Under the pieces are notes generated by a model, which saw only the letters and a program-made list of their open reading frames with translations, did not search any database and was not told the origin of the DNA. 64,000 bases of DNA from Actinomyces oricola. GTDB taxonomy: Bacteria; Actinomycetota; Actinomycetes; Actinomycetales; Actinomycetaceae. The translations under genes and the position numbers were made by a program. How positions within the stretch are numbered: the stretch's first letter is position 1; the number at the start of each line of letters is the position of its first letter. The stretch lies in assembly GCF_004104015.1 (NCBI RefSeq), contig NZ_RYFV01000001.1, forward strand, positions 248,001 through 312,000, read 5' to 3'. Of this stretch, positions 48,649 through 57,842 are shown one piece after another.

Positions 48649-49968
48649 TCAGGCCCCGCTGTCCACCGGGTTGTCCACCGGCGCGCCGTCCAGGACGGTG
48701 GGGCGCCCGTGCAGGAAGGTGGCCATGACCCGGCCGGGCAGTTCCAGCCCCGCATAGGGGGTGTTGGCGGAGCGGGTCCACTGGGCGCGCCCGTCAACGG
48801 TGCGTCTCACCTCGGGGTCCACCACCGCTATGTTCGCCGGCGCGCCCACCCCCAGGCCCTGGCCCTGGTCCGTCAGGCGGCCAATGCGCGCCGGCGTGGT
48901 GGACAGGACCCGGGCGACGTCACGCCAGGTCAGGCGTCCCGGGCGCACCATGGTCTCAATCACGACGCTCAGGGCGGTCTCCAGCCCGGTCATGCCGAAG
49001 GCGCCCGCGGCCCACTCGCAGTCCTTGCTCTCCAATGGGTGGGGGGCGTGGTCGGTGCCCACGACGTCAATGGTGCCGTCCTCCAGGGCCTGACGGACCG
49101 CCTCAACATCCTCGGCCGTGCGCAGGGGCGGGTTGACCTTGTACAGCGGGGAGTAGGTGCGGGCCATCTCATCGGTCAGAAGCAGGTGGTGGGGTGTGAC
49201 CTCCGCGGTGACGTCAATGCCGCGGGCCTTGGCCCAGCGGATAATGTCAACGCTGCCGGCGGTGGACAGGTGGCACACGTGCAGGCGGCTTCCCACGTGC
49301 TCGGCCAGGAGCACGTCGCGGGCAATGATTGACTCCTCGGCCACGGCCGGCCAGCCGCGCAGGCCCAACTCGGCGGAAACCACGCCCTCGTGCATCTGGG
49401 AGCCCTCGGTCAGGCGCGGATCCTGGGCGTGCTGGGCGATGACGCCATCGAAGCCTTTGACGTACTCCAGGGCGCGGCGCATGAGCACCGGGTCGGAGAC
49501 GCATTTGCCGTCGTCGGAGAAGACGCGCACGCGGGCGGCGCTGGCGGCCATGGCGCCCATCTCGGACAGGTGCTTGCCCGCCAGTCCCTCGGAGACCGCG
49601 CCGACGGGGTGGACGTCCACCCAGCCGGCCTCTTTCCCCAGGCGCAGGACCTGCTCGACAACACCGGCATTGTCCTGGACGGGGGTGGTGTTGGCCATGG
49701 CGAAGACGGCCGTGTAGCCGCCGACGGCGGCGGCGCGGGTGCCGGTGAAGACGGTTTCGGCGCTCTCCCCCCCGGGCTGACGCAGGTGGGTGTGGATGTC
49801 GACCAGGCCGGGCAGGGCCACCAGGCCGTCCAAGTCGTGGCGCACCGCCTCACGGGGGGCCTGGGAGGCGGCGCCGGCGCCCAGGGCGGCAATGGATCCG
49901 TCGACAATGAGGATGTCGGCGGCGTCTTCACCGTAGGGGCGTACACCGGTCAGGAGGTGAGCGGTCAC
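48649..49968 (-). CDS. pyrC: Dihydroorotase (class I)
   Basis: 439-residue zinc amidohydrolase cyclising carbamoyl aspartate. Metal ligands are in [48 protein letters not shown] and [18 protein letters not shown] at 49968 overlaps the pyrB stop as GTGA. It sits between pyrB and carA in the operon. Confidence 0.96.
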   Translation of the reverse strand: MTAHLLTGVRPYGEDAADILIVDGSIAALGAGAASQAPREAVRHDLDGLVALPGLVDIHTHLRQPGGESAETVFTGTRAAAVGGYTAVFAMANTTPVQDNAGVVEQVLRLGKEAGWVDVHPVGAVSEGLAGKHLSEMGAMAASAARVRVFSDDGKCVSDPVLMRRALEYVKGFDGVIAQHAQDPRLTEGSQMHEGVVSAELGLRGWPAVAEESIIARDVLLAEHVGSRLHVCHLSTAGSVDIIRWAKARGIDVTAEVTPHHLLLTDEMARTYSPLYKVNPPLRTAEDVEAVRQALEDGTIDVVGTDHAPHPLESKDCEWAAGAFGMTGLETALSVVIETMVRPGRLTWRDVARVLSTTPARIGRLTDQGQGLGVGAPANIAVVDPEVRRTVDGRAQWTRSANTPYAGLELPGRVMATFLHGRPTVLDGAPVDNPVDSGA

Positions 49969-50954
49969 AGCTGGTTCCCTTCGTCGGCCAGGAGGAGGTA
50001 GAGGGCGGCCATGCGCACCGAGACGCCATTGCCGACCTGCTCGACGACCCGCGAGCGCGGGTCGTCGGCGGCCTCGGCGGTGATCTCCAGGCCGCGGTTC
50101 ATGGGGCCGGGGTGCATGACAATGGCGCTGGCGGGCATGGCCTGGCGGCGGGCCAGGTTCAGGCCGTAGGCGCGCGAGTACTCGGCGGGGCTGGGGAAGA
50201 AGCCGCCTCCGGCGGCGCTCATGCGCTCGCGCTGGACGCGCAGCATCATGACGGCGTCAGGGCGATTGTCGGCGATGGCGGCGTCCAGGTCGTAGGAGAC
50301 CTCGCAGGGCCAATTCTCCATGCCCACGGGCAGGAGGGTGGGTGGGGCCACCAGGGTGACCCGTGCGCCCAGGGTGGTGAGCAGGTCGACGTTGGAGCGG
50401 GCCACGCGCGAGTGGAGGATGTCGCCGACGATAATGACTCGGGCGCCATTCAAATCGCGGCCCTGCGGGGCCGGGGAGCCGTCGGCGGCGCCCGGGGAGC
50501 CGGGGACGTACCAGCGCCGCAGGGTCATGGCGTCCAGGAGCGCCTGGGTGGGGTGCTGGTGGGTACCGTCCCCGGCGTTGAGAACCGGGACATGGATCCA
50601 TCCGGCGTGAGCCAGCAGGTGGGCGGCCCCGCAGGCGCGGTGTCGCACGACCACGGCATCGGCGCCCATGGCTTGGAGGGTCTGGGCGGTGTCCTTGAGG
50701 GACTCGCCCTTGGACACCGACGAGCCCTTGGCGGAGAAGTTGATGACGTCGGCGCTCAGCCGCTTGGCGGCGGCTTCAAAGGACAGGCGGGTGCGCGTGG
50801 AGTCCTCGAAGAAGAGGTTGACGACCGTCCTGCCGCGCAGAGTGGGCAGTTTCTTAACGGAGTGGCGCTGGGTGGCGGCCATGGCCTCGGCGGTGTCCAA
50901 GACCATCACGGCGTCGTCGTGGGACAGGTCCTTCGCGGAGAGCAGGTGCCTCAT
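49965..50954 (-). CDS. pyrB: Aspartate carbamoyltransferase catalytic subunit
   Basis: 329-residue enzyme joining carbamoyl phosphate and aspartate. Carbamoyl-phosphate motif [43 protein letters not shown] and [16 protein letters not shown] are present, and the aspartate-domain [12 protein letters not shown] at 50954 overlaps the pyrR stop as ATGA; the upstream open frame is a pyrR shadow. No pyrI is present, as in other Gram-positives. Confidence 0.97.
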   Translation of the reverse strand: MRHLLSAKDLSHDDAVMVLDTAEAMAATQRHSVKKLPTLRGRTVVNLFFEDSTRTRLSFEAAAKRLSADVINFSAKGSSVSKGESLKDTAQTLQAMGADAVVVRHRACGAAHLLAHAGWIHVPVLNAGDGTHQHPTQALLDAMTLRRWYVPGSPGAADGSPAPQGRDLNGARVIIVGDILHSRVARSNVDLLTTLGARVTLVAPPTLLPVGMENWPCEVSYDLDAAIADNRPDAVMMLRVQRERMSAAGGGFFPSPAEYSRAYGLNLARRQAMPASAIVMHPGPMNRGLEITAEAADDPRSRVVEQVGNGVSVRMAALYLLLADEGNQL

Positions 50955-51559
50955 CGTGTGGCCTCCTGGCCGGTGGCGGCGGTGACTGAGGGGACGATGG
51001 TCACGGCGTCTGCGTCGGCGCCGAGCTCGGTTAAGGAGACAACGACCTTCTCGCTGCGGGAGGTCGGCAGATTCTTGCCCACGTAGTCGGCGCGGATCGG
51101 CAGCTCGCGGTGGCCGCGGTCCACCAGGACGGCGAGTTGGACGGCGCGGGGGCGGCCAATGGCGCCGATGGCGTCCAGGGCGGCGCGGATGGTGCGCCCG
51201 GAGTAGAGGACATCGTCGACCAGGATGACGGTCTTGTCGTCGAGGCCGCATTCGGGGATGCGCGTGGGTTTGGGCACGCGGATGGGGTGGCGGCCCAGGT
51301 CGTCGCGGTACATGGTGATGTCCAGCGTTCCCACGGGGACGGCGACCGGCGCGGTGACGGCGGGGTCTTCCCCGTGGGCACTGGCCAGGGACTCCGCCAG
51401 CCGCTGGGCCAGGGGGACCCCGGCGCTGGGGATGCCCAGGAGCACAATGTTCTGGGCCCCGCGGTTGCGCTCGATCGCCTCGTGGGCGATGCGCACCAGG
51501 GAGCGTGCGATCTCTGGGGCGCCCAGGATCTGCTTGCCGGTGGACTGCGTTGCGGCCAC
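50951..51559 (-). CDS. pyrR: Bifunctional pyr operon regulator / uracil phosphoribosyltransferase PyrR
   Basis: 202-residue PRTase-fold RNA-binding protein that senses UMP and binds pyr mRNA; many also make UMP from uracil and PRPP. The PRPP loop [17 protein letters not shown] is at residues about 110-126, and the family-typical DITMYRDDL and [21 protein letters not shown] are present. GTG at 51559 is chosen because AAGGAGG lies about 10 nt upstream and the protein then has normal length. First gene of the pyrimidine operon, with its own binding site in the leader. Confidence 0.95.
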   Translation of the reverse strand: MAATQSTGKQILGAPEIARSLVRIAHEAIERNRGAQNIVLLGIPSAGVPLAQRLAESLASAHGEDPAVTAPVAVPVGTLDITMYRDDLGRHPIRVPKPTRIPECGLDDKTVILVDDVLYSGRTIRAALDAIGAIGRPRAVQLAVLVDRGHRELPIRADYVGKNLPTSRSEKVVVSLTELGADADAVTIVPSVTAATGQEATR

Positions 51560-51569
51560 GGTGTGTGGA

Positions 51570-51605
51570 CCTCCTTCCCCGCCTCTCCGGACGGACTTAA
51601 AGGAT
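51570..51605 (-). promoter_or_regulatory. PyrR-binding loop in the pyrR leader
   Basis: On the minus strand the leader reads AAGTCCGTCCGGAGAGGC followed by GGGGAAGGAGG. TCCxGAGAGGC is the conserved PyrR-loop motif. CCTT and TCC on the 5' side can pair with AAGG and GGA on the 3' side, and the 3' arm merges with the Shine-Dalgarno, so PyrR-UMP binding should block translation of pyrR and, through coupling, the genes after it. Confidence 0.75.
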
Positions 51606-51619
51606 GCCTGTCGGTGGCG

Positions 51620-51625
51620 ATCGTA
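51620..51625 (-). promoter_or_regulatory. -10-like box TACGAT for the pyr operon
   Basis: TANNNT hexamer placing the transcript start near 51613, about 8 nt ahead of the PyrR-binding loop, giving a leader of about 54 nt. No clear -35. Confidence 0.45.
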
Positions 51626-51687
51626 GCCCCGCGGGGGTCGGCCCGCGCGCCGTGACCGCACTGCGGATGAGCGTCGCGGGCAGGGCT

Positions 51688-52599
51688 TCAGGCCTCCAGG
51701 GAGCGCAGCAGGTCGGCCAGGGACATGGGGGCGCGCCCGGTCAGGCGCTCGACGTCGTCGGTGAGGAGCTCCAGCTCCCCGGCCGCAATGGCGGTGTAGG
51801 TGGTCACCCAGGCCTCCACCTGCCAGTGCGGGGCGCCGTAGTGGGCGCGCGCGGCGTAGGCCTCCTCCACGGTCTCTTCGCGGTAGACGCAGGGTCGGCC
51901 CGTGACCTCGGCGGTGGTGCGGGCGACGTCGGCCAGGCTGAGGGCCTGGGGCCCGGTGAGGTTGTAGGTGGCCCCGGTGTGCTGGGTCCGCCCCGCAGCC
52001 AGGTCTGTGAGAACGGCGCTCAGGCTGGCGGCGACGTCGGCCCTGGTCACGGCGCCGACCCTCCCCTGGCCGCCGGGTCCGGCGATGACGCCGCTGAGGG
52101 CCAGTTCGGCCAGGAAGTCGGTGTAGAAGGAGTCCCGCAGGAAGGTGAAGGCCATGCCGGAGTCGCGCAGCGCCTGCTCAGTGTGCCAGTGCGTGCGCGA
52201 GAGGGTGAAAGTCGCCTCTGGCGAGGCGCCCAGGAAAGAGGTGTAGACCACGTGCCGTACTCCCGCCGCCGCGGCTGCGGCAATGAAAGTGCGGTGCTGG
52301 CTCAGCCGGTCGGCCGATTCCGCCGCTGAGACCATGAGGAGGAGATCGACGCCCTCCAGGGCGTCAAGGCAGGCCCGACGGTCCCCGTAGGTCATGACGG
52401 CGACGTCGTCGGCCCACTGCGGTGCACGGCCCCGATCCCGCACCAGTAGTCTGAGCCGCTGGCCGTCCCGGTGAAGGGATTGGGCGACCATGCCGCCGAC
52501 CTTGCCGGTGGCCCCGGTGACTCCTATGAGGGGGCGGGATTGGGGCCGCCCAGCGCCGGAGGGGGCGGCCGGGTGACCGGTCGTGTCTGCCGCACTCAT
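51688..52599 (-). CDS. NmrA/QorB-like NAD(P)-binding oxidoreductase
   Basis: 303-residue atypical short-chain dehydrogenase. The N-terminal Rossmann motif is [15 protein letters not shown] (residues about 26-40), followed by [12 protein letters not shown] and [15 protein letters not shown], as in NADPH:quinone oxidoreductase QorB and NmrA-type sensors. The catalytic YxxxK of classical SDRs is not evident. It starts 12 nt after ppgK and is the last gene before the pyr operon. Substrate unknown. Confidence 0.85.
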   Translation of the reverse strand: MSAADTTGHPAAPSGAGRPQSRPLIGVTGATGKVGGMVAQSLHRDGQRLRLLVRDRGRAPQWADDVAVMTYGDRRACLDALEGVDLLLMVSAAESADRLSQHRTFIAAAAAAGVRHVVYTSFLGASPEATFTLSRTHWHTEQALRDSGMAFTFLRDSFYTDFLAELALSGVIAGPGGQGRVGAVTRADVAASLSAVLTDLAAGRTQHTGATYNLTGPQALSLADVARTTAEVTGRPCVYREETVEEAYAARAHYGAPHWQVEAWVTTYTAIAAGELELLTDDVERLTGRAPMSLADLLRSLEA

Positions 52600-52611
52600 G
52601 TCTCAGGTGTC

Positions 52612-53367
52612 TCAGGCCCGGCTGCAGCGGTCGGCCTCGTAGGCGGCTCCGATAATGCCGGCGGCGTTGAGCAGGGCGGCGGGGACGATCTCGGTGTGAA
52701 GGTCGAGCAGCGGGAGGAACTTCTCGTGTTTCTTGGACACGCCCCCGCCGACGACGAAAAGGTCGGGGGAGAAGAGCATTTCGACGTGGCTGTAGTAGCG
52801 CTGGAGGCGCTTGGCCCACTTCTTCCAGGACAGGCCCTGGGCTTCACGCTGCCCGGAGGAGGCGCGCGTCTCGGCGTCATGCCCGTTAATCTCCAGGTGG
52901 CCGAGCTCGGTGTTGGGTACCAGGGTCCCGTCGACAATGACGGCCGACCCGATCCCGGTGCCGAGCGTGGTGACAATGACGGTGCCCGGGTGGTCCTTGG
53001 CGGCGCCGTAGGCGACCTCGGCGAGGCCGGCGGCATCGGCGTCGTTGAGCGTGTGCACGCGGCGGCCGAGGCGCTCGGACAGGAGCGCATTGACGTCCAC
53101 ACCGGTCCAGGACTGGTCGAGGTTGGCCATGAAGCGCACGACGCCGCGGATGATTGGAGCGGGGAAGCTAACGCCGACGGCGATGTCCTGCGGGGCGCCG
53201 AGGCGGTCGAGGACCTCCGCACAGACCGCGGCCACCGCCTCAGGGGTGGACGGCTGCGGGGTTTCAATGCGCACGCGCTCGCCAATGAACTCCCCGCTGT
53301 CGAGATCTACCAGGGCGCCCTTGACACCCGATCCGCCAATGTCGATACCGCATCCGACGTGTGCCAT
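52612..53367 (-). CDS. ppgK: Polyphosphate glucokinase
   Basis: 251-residue ROK-family kinase phosphorylating glucose with polyphosphate (and usually ATP). Phosphate loop GIDIGGSGVKGALVD near the start, catalytic Asp in LNDADAAGLAE, GTLGTGIGSA and the ELGHLEINGHDAE block. The SSGQREAQGLSWKKWAKRL stretch resembles the polyphosphate-binding region of PPGK. ATG at 53367 has AGGAGG 5 nt upstream; the longer frame is not supported. Confidence 0.93.
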   Translation of the reverse strand: MAHVGCGIDIGGSGVKGALVDLDSGEFIGERVRIETPQPSTPEAVAAVCAEVLDRLGAPQDIAVGVSFPAPIIRGVVRFMANLDQSWTGVDVNALLSERLGRRVHTLNDADAAGLAEVAYGAAKDHPGTVIVTTLGTGIGSAVIVDGTLVPNTELGHLEINGHDAETRASSGQREAQGLSWKKWAKRLQRYYSHVEMLFSPDLFVVGGGVSKKHEKFLPLLDLHTEIVPAALLNAAGIIGAAYEADRCSRA

Positions 53368-53443
53368 GGCTTCCTCCTGCAGGGCCGTGTACATGGCTGT
53401 CAGCGCGAGAATACCGCCCAGCGGGGTGCCGGCGCCCTGGTTT

Positions 53444-54022
53444 TCAGCCCAGAGTGTCCGCCAAATCGCCAATGCGGCCCAGTAGGCCGCCCAGGTAGCG
53501 GGGGGAATCGTCAGTGGAGAGCATGCGCGCCAGGGTCATGGCCTCGTCCAGGGCCACGGGGGCGTCGACCTCGTTGTTGTAGACGATCTCCCAGGTGGTC
53601 ATGCGCGCTATGGCCCGGTCCACGGCGGGCATACGGCCCAGGGTCCAGTCCTGGGCGTAGGTCTCAATGGCCTCGTCAATGGCGTCGAGGTGGTCGGCTA
53701 CACCGGCCAGGATCTGGCGGGTGTAGGCGGGGGCCGGGGTGTGGTTGGCGGAGTTGACCGCACGTTCAGCGGCGAACAGGCGCAGTCGCTCCCCGGCCGG
53801 CCCAGCGCCCGCGGGGTCGCCCCCGCCCTGGGCCTCGTCACTGTCATTGCCGCTGCGGCGCCCAGCGTCCAGCAGGCCGCGCTGATCGGCCTCGAAGAGG
53901 ATCTCAATGGCGCGGCGCCGGGCCTTGGTGCGGGCGGTGACGGCGTGCTTGAGCGGGCGGGAGGCCCCGCCCCCCTGGTGGGGGGCGGGGCCGCTCGGCG
54001 GGGCGGTGGTGTCCTCAGTCAT
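53444..54022 (-). CDS. nusB: Transcription antitermination factor NusB
   Basis: 192-residue all-helical RNA-binding protein of the antitermination complex used for rRNA transcription. Conserved parts: TARTKARRRAIEILFEADQRG and DWTLGRMPAVDRAIARMTTWEI, then ALDEAMTLARMLSTDDSPRYLGGLLGRI. A low-complexity Gly/Asp/Ala insert (residues about 52-80) and an Ala/Pro N-terminus lengthen it over the usual 140-150. ATG at 54022 after the tandem repeat that separates it from efp. Confidence 0.93.
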   Translation of the reverse strand: MTEDTTAPPSGPAPHQGGGASRPLKHAVTARTKARRRAIEILFEADQRGLLDAGRRSGNDSDEAQGGGDPAGAGPAGERLRLFAAERAVNSANHTPAPAYTRQILAGVADHLDAIDEAIETYAQDWTLGRMPAVDRAIARMTTWEIVYNNEVDAPVALDEAMTLARMLSTDDSPRYLGGLLGRIGDLADTLG

Positions 54023-54034
54023 TAGTCATTCATT

Positions 54035-54058
54035 AGTCACTGCGTCAGTCACTGCGTC
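54035..54058. repeat. 12-bp perfect tandem duplication between efp and nusB
   Basis: AGTCACTGCGTC occurs twice back to back (54035-54046, 54047-54058), directly after the efp stop. Next to it ATTAGTCATT and CATTAGTCA repeat toward the nusB start. The unit probably arose by slippage and sets efp-nusB spacing. Confidence 0.85.
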
Positions 54059-54622
54059 TCAGTCGGTGACGCGGGAAATGTAGGAGCCGTTGCGGGTGTC
54101 CACCTTGATTCTGTCCCCGGTGTTGAGGAACAGGGGCACCTGGATCTCCGCGCCGGTCTCCAATGTGGCCGGCTTGGTGCCGGCGCTGGAGCGGTCGCCC
54201 TGGAGGCCGGGCTCGGTGTGAGAGACGGTGAGCACCACGGAGGCGGGCAGCTCAACGAACAGGACGGCGTCCTCGTGGAAGGCCACCACGACGTCCTGGT
54301 TCTCCAGGAGGAACGTGGCGGCCTCCCCCACGGTGGCCGCCGGGACATAGGTCTGCTCGTAGTCCTTGACGTCCATGAAAACGAAGCCGTCACCGTCGCG
54401 GTACAGGAATTGCATGTCGCGGCGGTCCACGGTGGCGGTGTCGACCTTGAGGCCGGCGTTGAAGGTCTTGTCCACGGTCTTGCCGGACAGGACGTTCTTG
54501 AGCTTGGTGCGCACGAAGGCGGGGCCTTTGCCGGGCTTGACGTGCTGGAACTCGACCACCTGCCACAGCTGGCCCTCGAGGTTGAGAACCATGCCGTTCT
54601 TCAGGTCGTTCGTCGTGGCCAC
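54059..54622 (-). CDS. efp: Elongation factor P
   Basis: 187-residue three-domain factor that relieves ribosome stalling at polyproline. The tip loop is [12 protein letters not shown] with Lys32 in the PGKGP context, the form that works without lysine modification in actinobacteria. GTG at 54622 gives the standard length and has GAGGAA 7 nt upstream; a GTG five codons earlier is unlikely. The many proline-rich proteins of this genome fit a need for EF-P. Followed by nusB, the usual order. Confidence 0.96.
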   Translation of the reverse strand: MATTNDLKNGMVLNLEGQLWQVVEFQHVKPGKGPAFVRTKLKNVLSGKTVDKTFNAGLKVDTATVDRRDMQFLYRDGDGFVFMDVKDYEQTYVPAATVGEAATFLLENQDVVVAFHEDAVLFVELPASVVLTVSHTEPGLQGDRSSAGTKPATLETGAEIQVPLFLNTGDRIKVDTRNGSYISRVTD

Positions 54623-54697
54623 GAGCGGTTTCCTCACTGTCGGGGCTGGACCCCTGGGCTGTGCCGGCTGCGGGGTCCGGGGGTCTTGGACGCGGTG

Positions 54698-54703
54698 AGT
54701 CTA
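54698..54703 (-). promoter_or_regulatory. -10-like box TAGACT for efp
   Basis: TANNNT hexamer about 75 nt before the efp GTG in the non-coding gap, implying a leader of about 70 nt. Confidence 0.35.
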
Positions 54704-54754
54704 CCGTGCCCCCGGCCCCGGCGCCGACCGGCGAGGTCGGGCCCGCCGAGCTCC

Positions 54755-55450
54755 TCAGGCGCCGTAGCAGGTGGGGGCGGCGGCCAGGTCCGTGCGGGCC
54801 TGCCGCTGGCCGCGTAGGCGACTAATGGTGGCGAAACGCTCCTCGGCGTAGGGCAGGGAGACGTCGCGCAGGTAGCGGGCCAGTTTCATCTCCCCCTGCT
54901 CCTCCATGGCCGCTATGAGGCTGCGCACGTCGTCGGGGTGGCGGTTTTGGCTCATCTTCGCCTTGCCGCGCACCATTCGGGCCTCGACTGAGGCTGCGAC
55001 GATCGCCCGGGACATGCGCTCCAGTTTCTCCTCGCCAATGGGCTCCAGGGTGTCGCCATCGCCCATGACGTGCGTCATGCGCCGGGCGGCCTCGAGCGCC
55101 GCCGACGGGCTCGGGTCAATGGTCACCGGACCAGTGACGTGGATAGTGATGTAGTCCCAGGTGGGGACGTTCGGCTTGACGTCATTGGTGGCGTACCACT
55201 CAGGCGAGACGTAGGCGTCGGCTTCGTCGAGGATAATCAGTCCCGTGGGGTGAATCAGGGGCTCGCCGGCCTGGGGGTTGTTCCGCACGAGGTGGGTGAC
55301 GAGGCTGGAGGATTCCTCGTCGTAGTAGAACGGCACCAGGGTGGCCTCGGGGCCGTGTGCGTGGACTGTGACCAGGTTGCCGGACCTTGGCGCGGTCATT
55401 AGTCGGCGGGTGTAGTCCTCGGGCAACTCGAAGTGCTGGGGAACGTACAT
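54755..55450 (-). CDS. PaiB-like FMN-binding protein
   Basis: 231-residue protein of the PaiB family (split-barrel FMN-binding fold). It starts with the family hallmark MYVPQHFELPED and has LVTVHAHGPEATLVPFYYDE, SLVTHLVRNNPQ, PEWYATN and MSQNRHPDD near the C-terminus. PaiB proteins are described as negative regulators or flavin-binding proteins; the real role is unclear. It starts 9 nt after the shikimate-kinase-like gene, with a TAGCCT box 6 nt before the ATG. Confidence 0.85.
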   Translation of the reverse strand: MYVPQHFELPEDYTRRLMTAPRSGNLVTVHAHGPEATLVPFYYDEESSSLVTHLVRNNPQAGEPLIHPTGLIILDEADAYVSPEWYATNDVKPNVPTWDYITIHVTGPVTIDPSPSAALEAARRMTHVMGDGDTLEPIGEEKLERMSRAIVAASVEARMVRGKAKMSQNRHPDDVRSLIAAMEEQGEMKLARYLRDVSLPYAEERFATISRLRGQRQARTDLAAAPTCYGA

Positions 55451-55456
55451 GCCGGC

Positions 55457-55462
55457 AGGCTA
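55457..55462 (-). promoter_or_regulatory. -10-like box TAGCCT for leaderless PaiB-like gene
   Basis: TANNNT hexamer that includes the TAG stop of the preceding gene and ends 6 nt before ATG 55450. No Shine-Dalgarno. Confidence 0.4.
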
Positions 55463-56002
55463 CTGGCGCGCCCCTGAGCTGTCGAGAAGTGCGGCGACCT
55501 GCTCGGCCTCCAGGTCGGTGGTGTCGACAACACGATCCGCCACCTGCCGGCACTGGGCCTCGCGGGCGTGCAGCATGAGGGTGAACTCGTGGCGGACGGT
55601 GCCCAGGGCCACCGACCGGGGCGCGTCCAGGCCATTGCGGGAGGCCAGGCGTCGCGTTGAAGCGGTTAGGGCGATGATGCGGCCGCCGCTGTCGGCCAGG
55701 GCGGCGAGCGCGGCGCGAACCGGCCCGGCACCCAGGCACCCCGAGCCCAGGGCGACGACGGTGCCCTCGGCCCGGGCCTGCGCAATGAGGCGCAGGGCGC
55801 AGGCTTCCTCAACCCGCCGGTACTGGGCCTCCGGCGCCATGACCAGGGCGAGCTCGGGCTCCACGCCGAGTCCGGCGGCGGTTTGCTCCGCCAGGTCGGT
55901 GCTGGCCGTTCCCCGGAGGGCGGCGAGGGCGCGCGCTGCGCTGGAGCATCCGGCGCCGGGAGGCCCCACGAGGATGACCGGTTGGCGCCGACTAGCGCTC
56001 AT
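55460..56002 (-). CDS. Shikimate kinase-like protein with broken P-loop
   Basis: 180-residue homologue of shikimate kinase lying directly after aroKB. The Walker A site reads GPPGAGCSS: Cys19 replaces the catalytic lysine present as K31 in the AroKB protein. The DTD metal motif is reduced to STD and GGG to GSG; the LID arginine region is changed to RNGLDAPRS. The overall fold pattern (LHARE at the C-terminus) is kept and there is no frameshift, so it is under some selection but not a normal kinase. ATG at 56002 overlaps the aroKB end by 11 nt. A regulatory or scaffolding role is conceivable; function unknown. Confidence 0.75.
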   Translation of the reverse strand: MSASRRQPVILVGPPGAGCSSAARALAALRGTASTDLAEQTAAGLGVEPELALVMAPEAQYRRVEEACALRLIAQARAEGTVVALGSGCLGAGPVRAALAALADSGGRIIALTASTRRLASRNGLDAPRSVALGTVRHEFTLMLHAREAQCRQVADRVVDTTDLEAEQVAALLDSSGARQ

Positions 56003-57842
56003 GCGCGCGCCCGGGGGTGGTGACGGCGGTGTGGGCGGCTTCGAGCACCTGGGCTTCGGGGGCGCGCGCGCGCACGGGCGCCGCAATGGCCTCGAGCAGG
56101 ACCATGCGCAGGGTGCCGGCGCGCACTTTTTTGTCGCTGAGCATGGCGGCGTGCAGGTCCGCCCAGTGGTCGGCGCCCTCGGGAAAGGTGGTGGGCAGCC
56201 CTACCGCCTCAAGGGCCCGGCGGTGGAGGGCGAGTTCGTCGGCGCCCAGGCGGCCGGTGCGCCAGGCGGTCTCGGCGGCGAAGACGCAGCCCACGGCCAC
56301 GGCCTCCCCGTGGCGCCAGGTGTAGTTGGTGACTTTCTCAATGGCGTGGGCGTAGGTGTGCCCATAGTTGAGTATTTCCCGCAGCCCCGATTCGGTGAGG
56401 TCCTCGCTGACTACGGCGGCCTTGACGGCCACGGAGCGGGTGACGAGATCGGCCAGAACCGGGGAGTCCCAGTTCAAGCAGTCGGCGGGGTCGGCCAGGA
56501 CCCGGTCCAGGATGACGGGGTCGGCGATGAAGCCGCACTTGACGACCTCTGCCATGCCGGCGCGCAGCTCGGCGGTGGGCAGGGTCGCCAGGGCGGCCAG
56601 GTCCGCGATGACGGCGCTGGGGGGGTGGAAAGCCCCCACGAGGTTCTTGCCCGCGGCGGTGTCAATGCCGGTCTTGCCGCCCACGGCGGCGTCGACCATG
56701 GCCAGCAGGGAGGTGGGGACCTGCACCACGGGGACTCCGCGCAGCCAACTGGCGGCGGCGAAGCCCGCCAGGTCGGTGGTGGCCCCTCCGCCCAGGCCAA
56801 TGAGGCAACCGTCACGACCCATGCGGAATGCGCCCAGGGCCTCCCAGACGTCAGTGAGGACCGCTGCGCATTTGCAGGCTTCCCCGTCGGGGACGACGAC
56901 GCGGGTCACGCGCCCGCCGGCGCCGGCCAGGTCGGCCTCGTAGCCGCGGGCGACCCGAGTCAGGGCCTGGGGGTGGACTATGGCCACTCCCCCGGCGCCG
57001 CCGCCCGGGGCCGTTTGGACGGCGCGAGTAACCTCGGGGGCCAGGTCGTGGCCAATGACGACCTCGTAGGGCCGGGCGCCCCCGACACGGACGCGGGCGG
57101 GGCCGTGCCGCTCGGCGACCGTGCCGGAGGAGGCCACGGTCCTGGGACGGTCCGGGCGGCGCGGTGAGGGGGCCGCCAGGGAGCTGCGGGTGGCGCCGGC
57201 AGCGGCCAGGGAGCGGGCCGTGTCGCTGGGGCTGGCTCCCAGGGCGACCAGCACCAGGGCGCTGACCTGTTCGGGGGTGAGCCCGTCGGTGGCCACGGTT
57301 ATGGTGGCCACCTCCTCGTACAGGGGGGCCCTCTCAGCGTGGAGGGCCTCCATGCGGGCCAGGATCCCGGGCGCCACCGGGCCCTCGAGGGCGGCCTCGG
57401 CGGCGTCAGAGTCGACGGTCTGGTTCATGAGGGGCCGTCCGCTGCCGTCACCGACGTGGGCGGCGGCGGTGGCCGGGGAGGCGACCAGGTGGATGACGCT
57501 GTGCCCGGCCAGCATGGCCCGGTTCTCGGCGCGCAGCACCGCGCCGCCTCCCAGGGCCACCACGCCCTGAGCACGGGCCTCGGACTCCAGCACGGCCCGC
57601 AGGGCGCGTTGCTCGCGGTCGCGGAAGCGCTCCTCCCCCTCTGAGGCGAAGATCTGGGGGATGGTCATGCGGGCCCGGCGGCGGACCTCGGCGTCGGTGT
57701 CGGTGACCTGGACGCCCAGGGCCGCGGCCAGGAGGCGCGCCACCGTCGTCTTGCCCGCCCCGGGCAGACCCACGAGGATTAGGGGCAGGTGGGTGGGGTC
57801 CACGACGAGGCCCGGCTCGCCGGGGCGTTTGCGCGCGCTCAC
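55992..57842 (-). CDS. aroKB: Bifunctional shikimate kinase / 3-dehydroquinate synthase
   Basis: 616-residue fusion. Residues about 18-185 are shikimate kinase: P-loop GLPGAGKTT with K31, [17 protein letters not shown] and [10 protein letters not shown] Pro/Arg/Ser linker (about 205-245) leads to dehydroquinate synthase (about 250-600): [57 protein letters not shown] and zinc ligands in [14 protein letters not shown] and RHGEAVAVG. It supplies steps 2 and 5 of the shikimate pathway. GTG at 57842 overlaps the aroC stop as GTGA. Confidence 0.95.
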   Translation of the reverse strand: MSARKRPGEPGLVVDPTHLPLILVGLPGAGKTTVARLLAAALGVQVTDTDAEVRRRARMTIPQIFASEGEERFRDREQRALRAVLESEARAQGVVALGGGAVLRAENRAMLAGHSVIHLVASPATAAAHVGDGSGRPLMNQTVDSDAAEAALEGPVAPGILARMEALHAERAPLYEEVATITVATDGLTPEQVSALVLVALGASPSDTARSLAAAGATRSSLAAPSPRRPDRPRTVASSGTVAERHGPARVRVGGARPYEVVIGHDLAPEVTRAVQTAPGGGAGGVAIVHPQALTRVARGYEADLAGAGGRVTRVVVPDGEACKCAAVLTDVWEALGAFRMGRDGCLIGLGGGATTDLAGFAAASWLRGVPVVQVPTSLLAMVDAAVGGKTGIDTAAGKNLVGAFHPPSAVIADLAALATLPTAELRAGMAEVVKCGFIADPVILDRVLADPADCLNWDSPVLADLVTRSVAVKAAVVSEDLTESGLREILNYGHTYAHAIEKVTNYTWRHGEAVAVGCVFAAETAWRTGRLGADELALHRRALEAVGLPTTFPEGADHWADLHAAMLSDKKVRAGTLRMVLLEAIAAPVRARAPEAQVLEAAHTAVTTPGRAHER

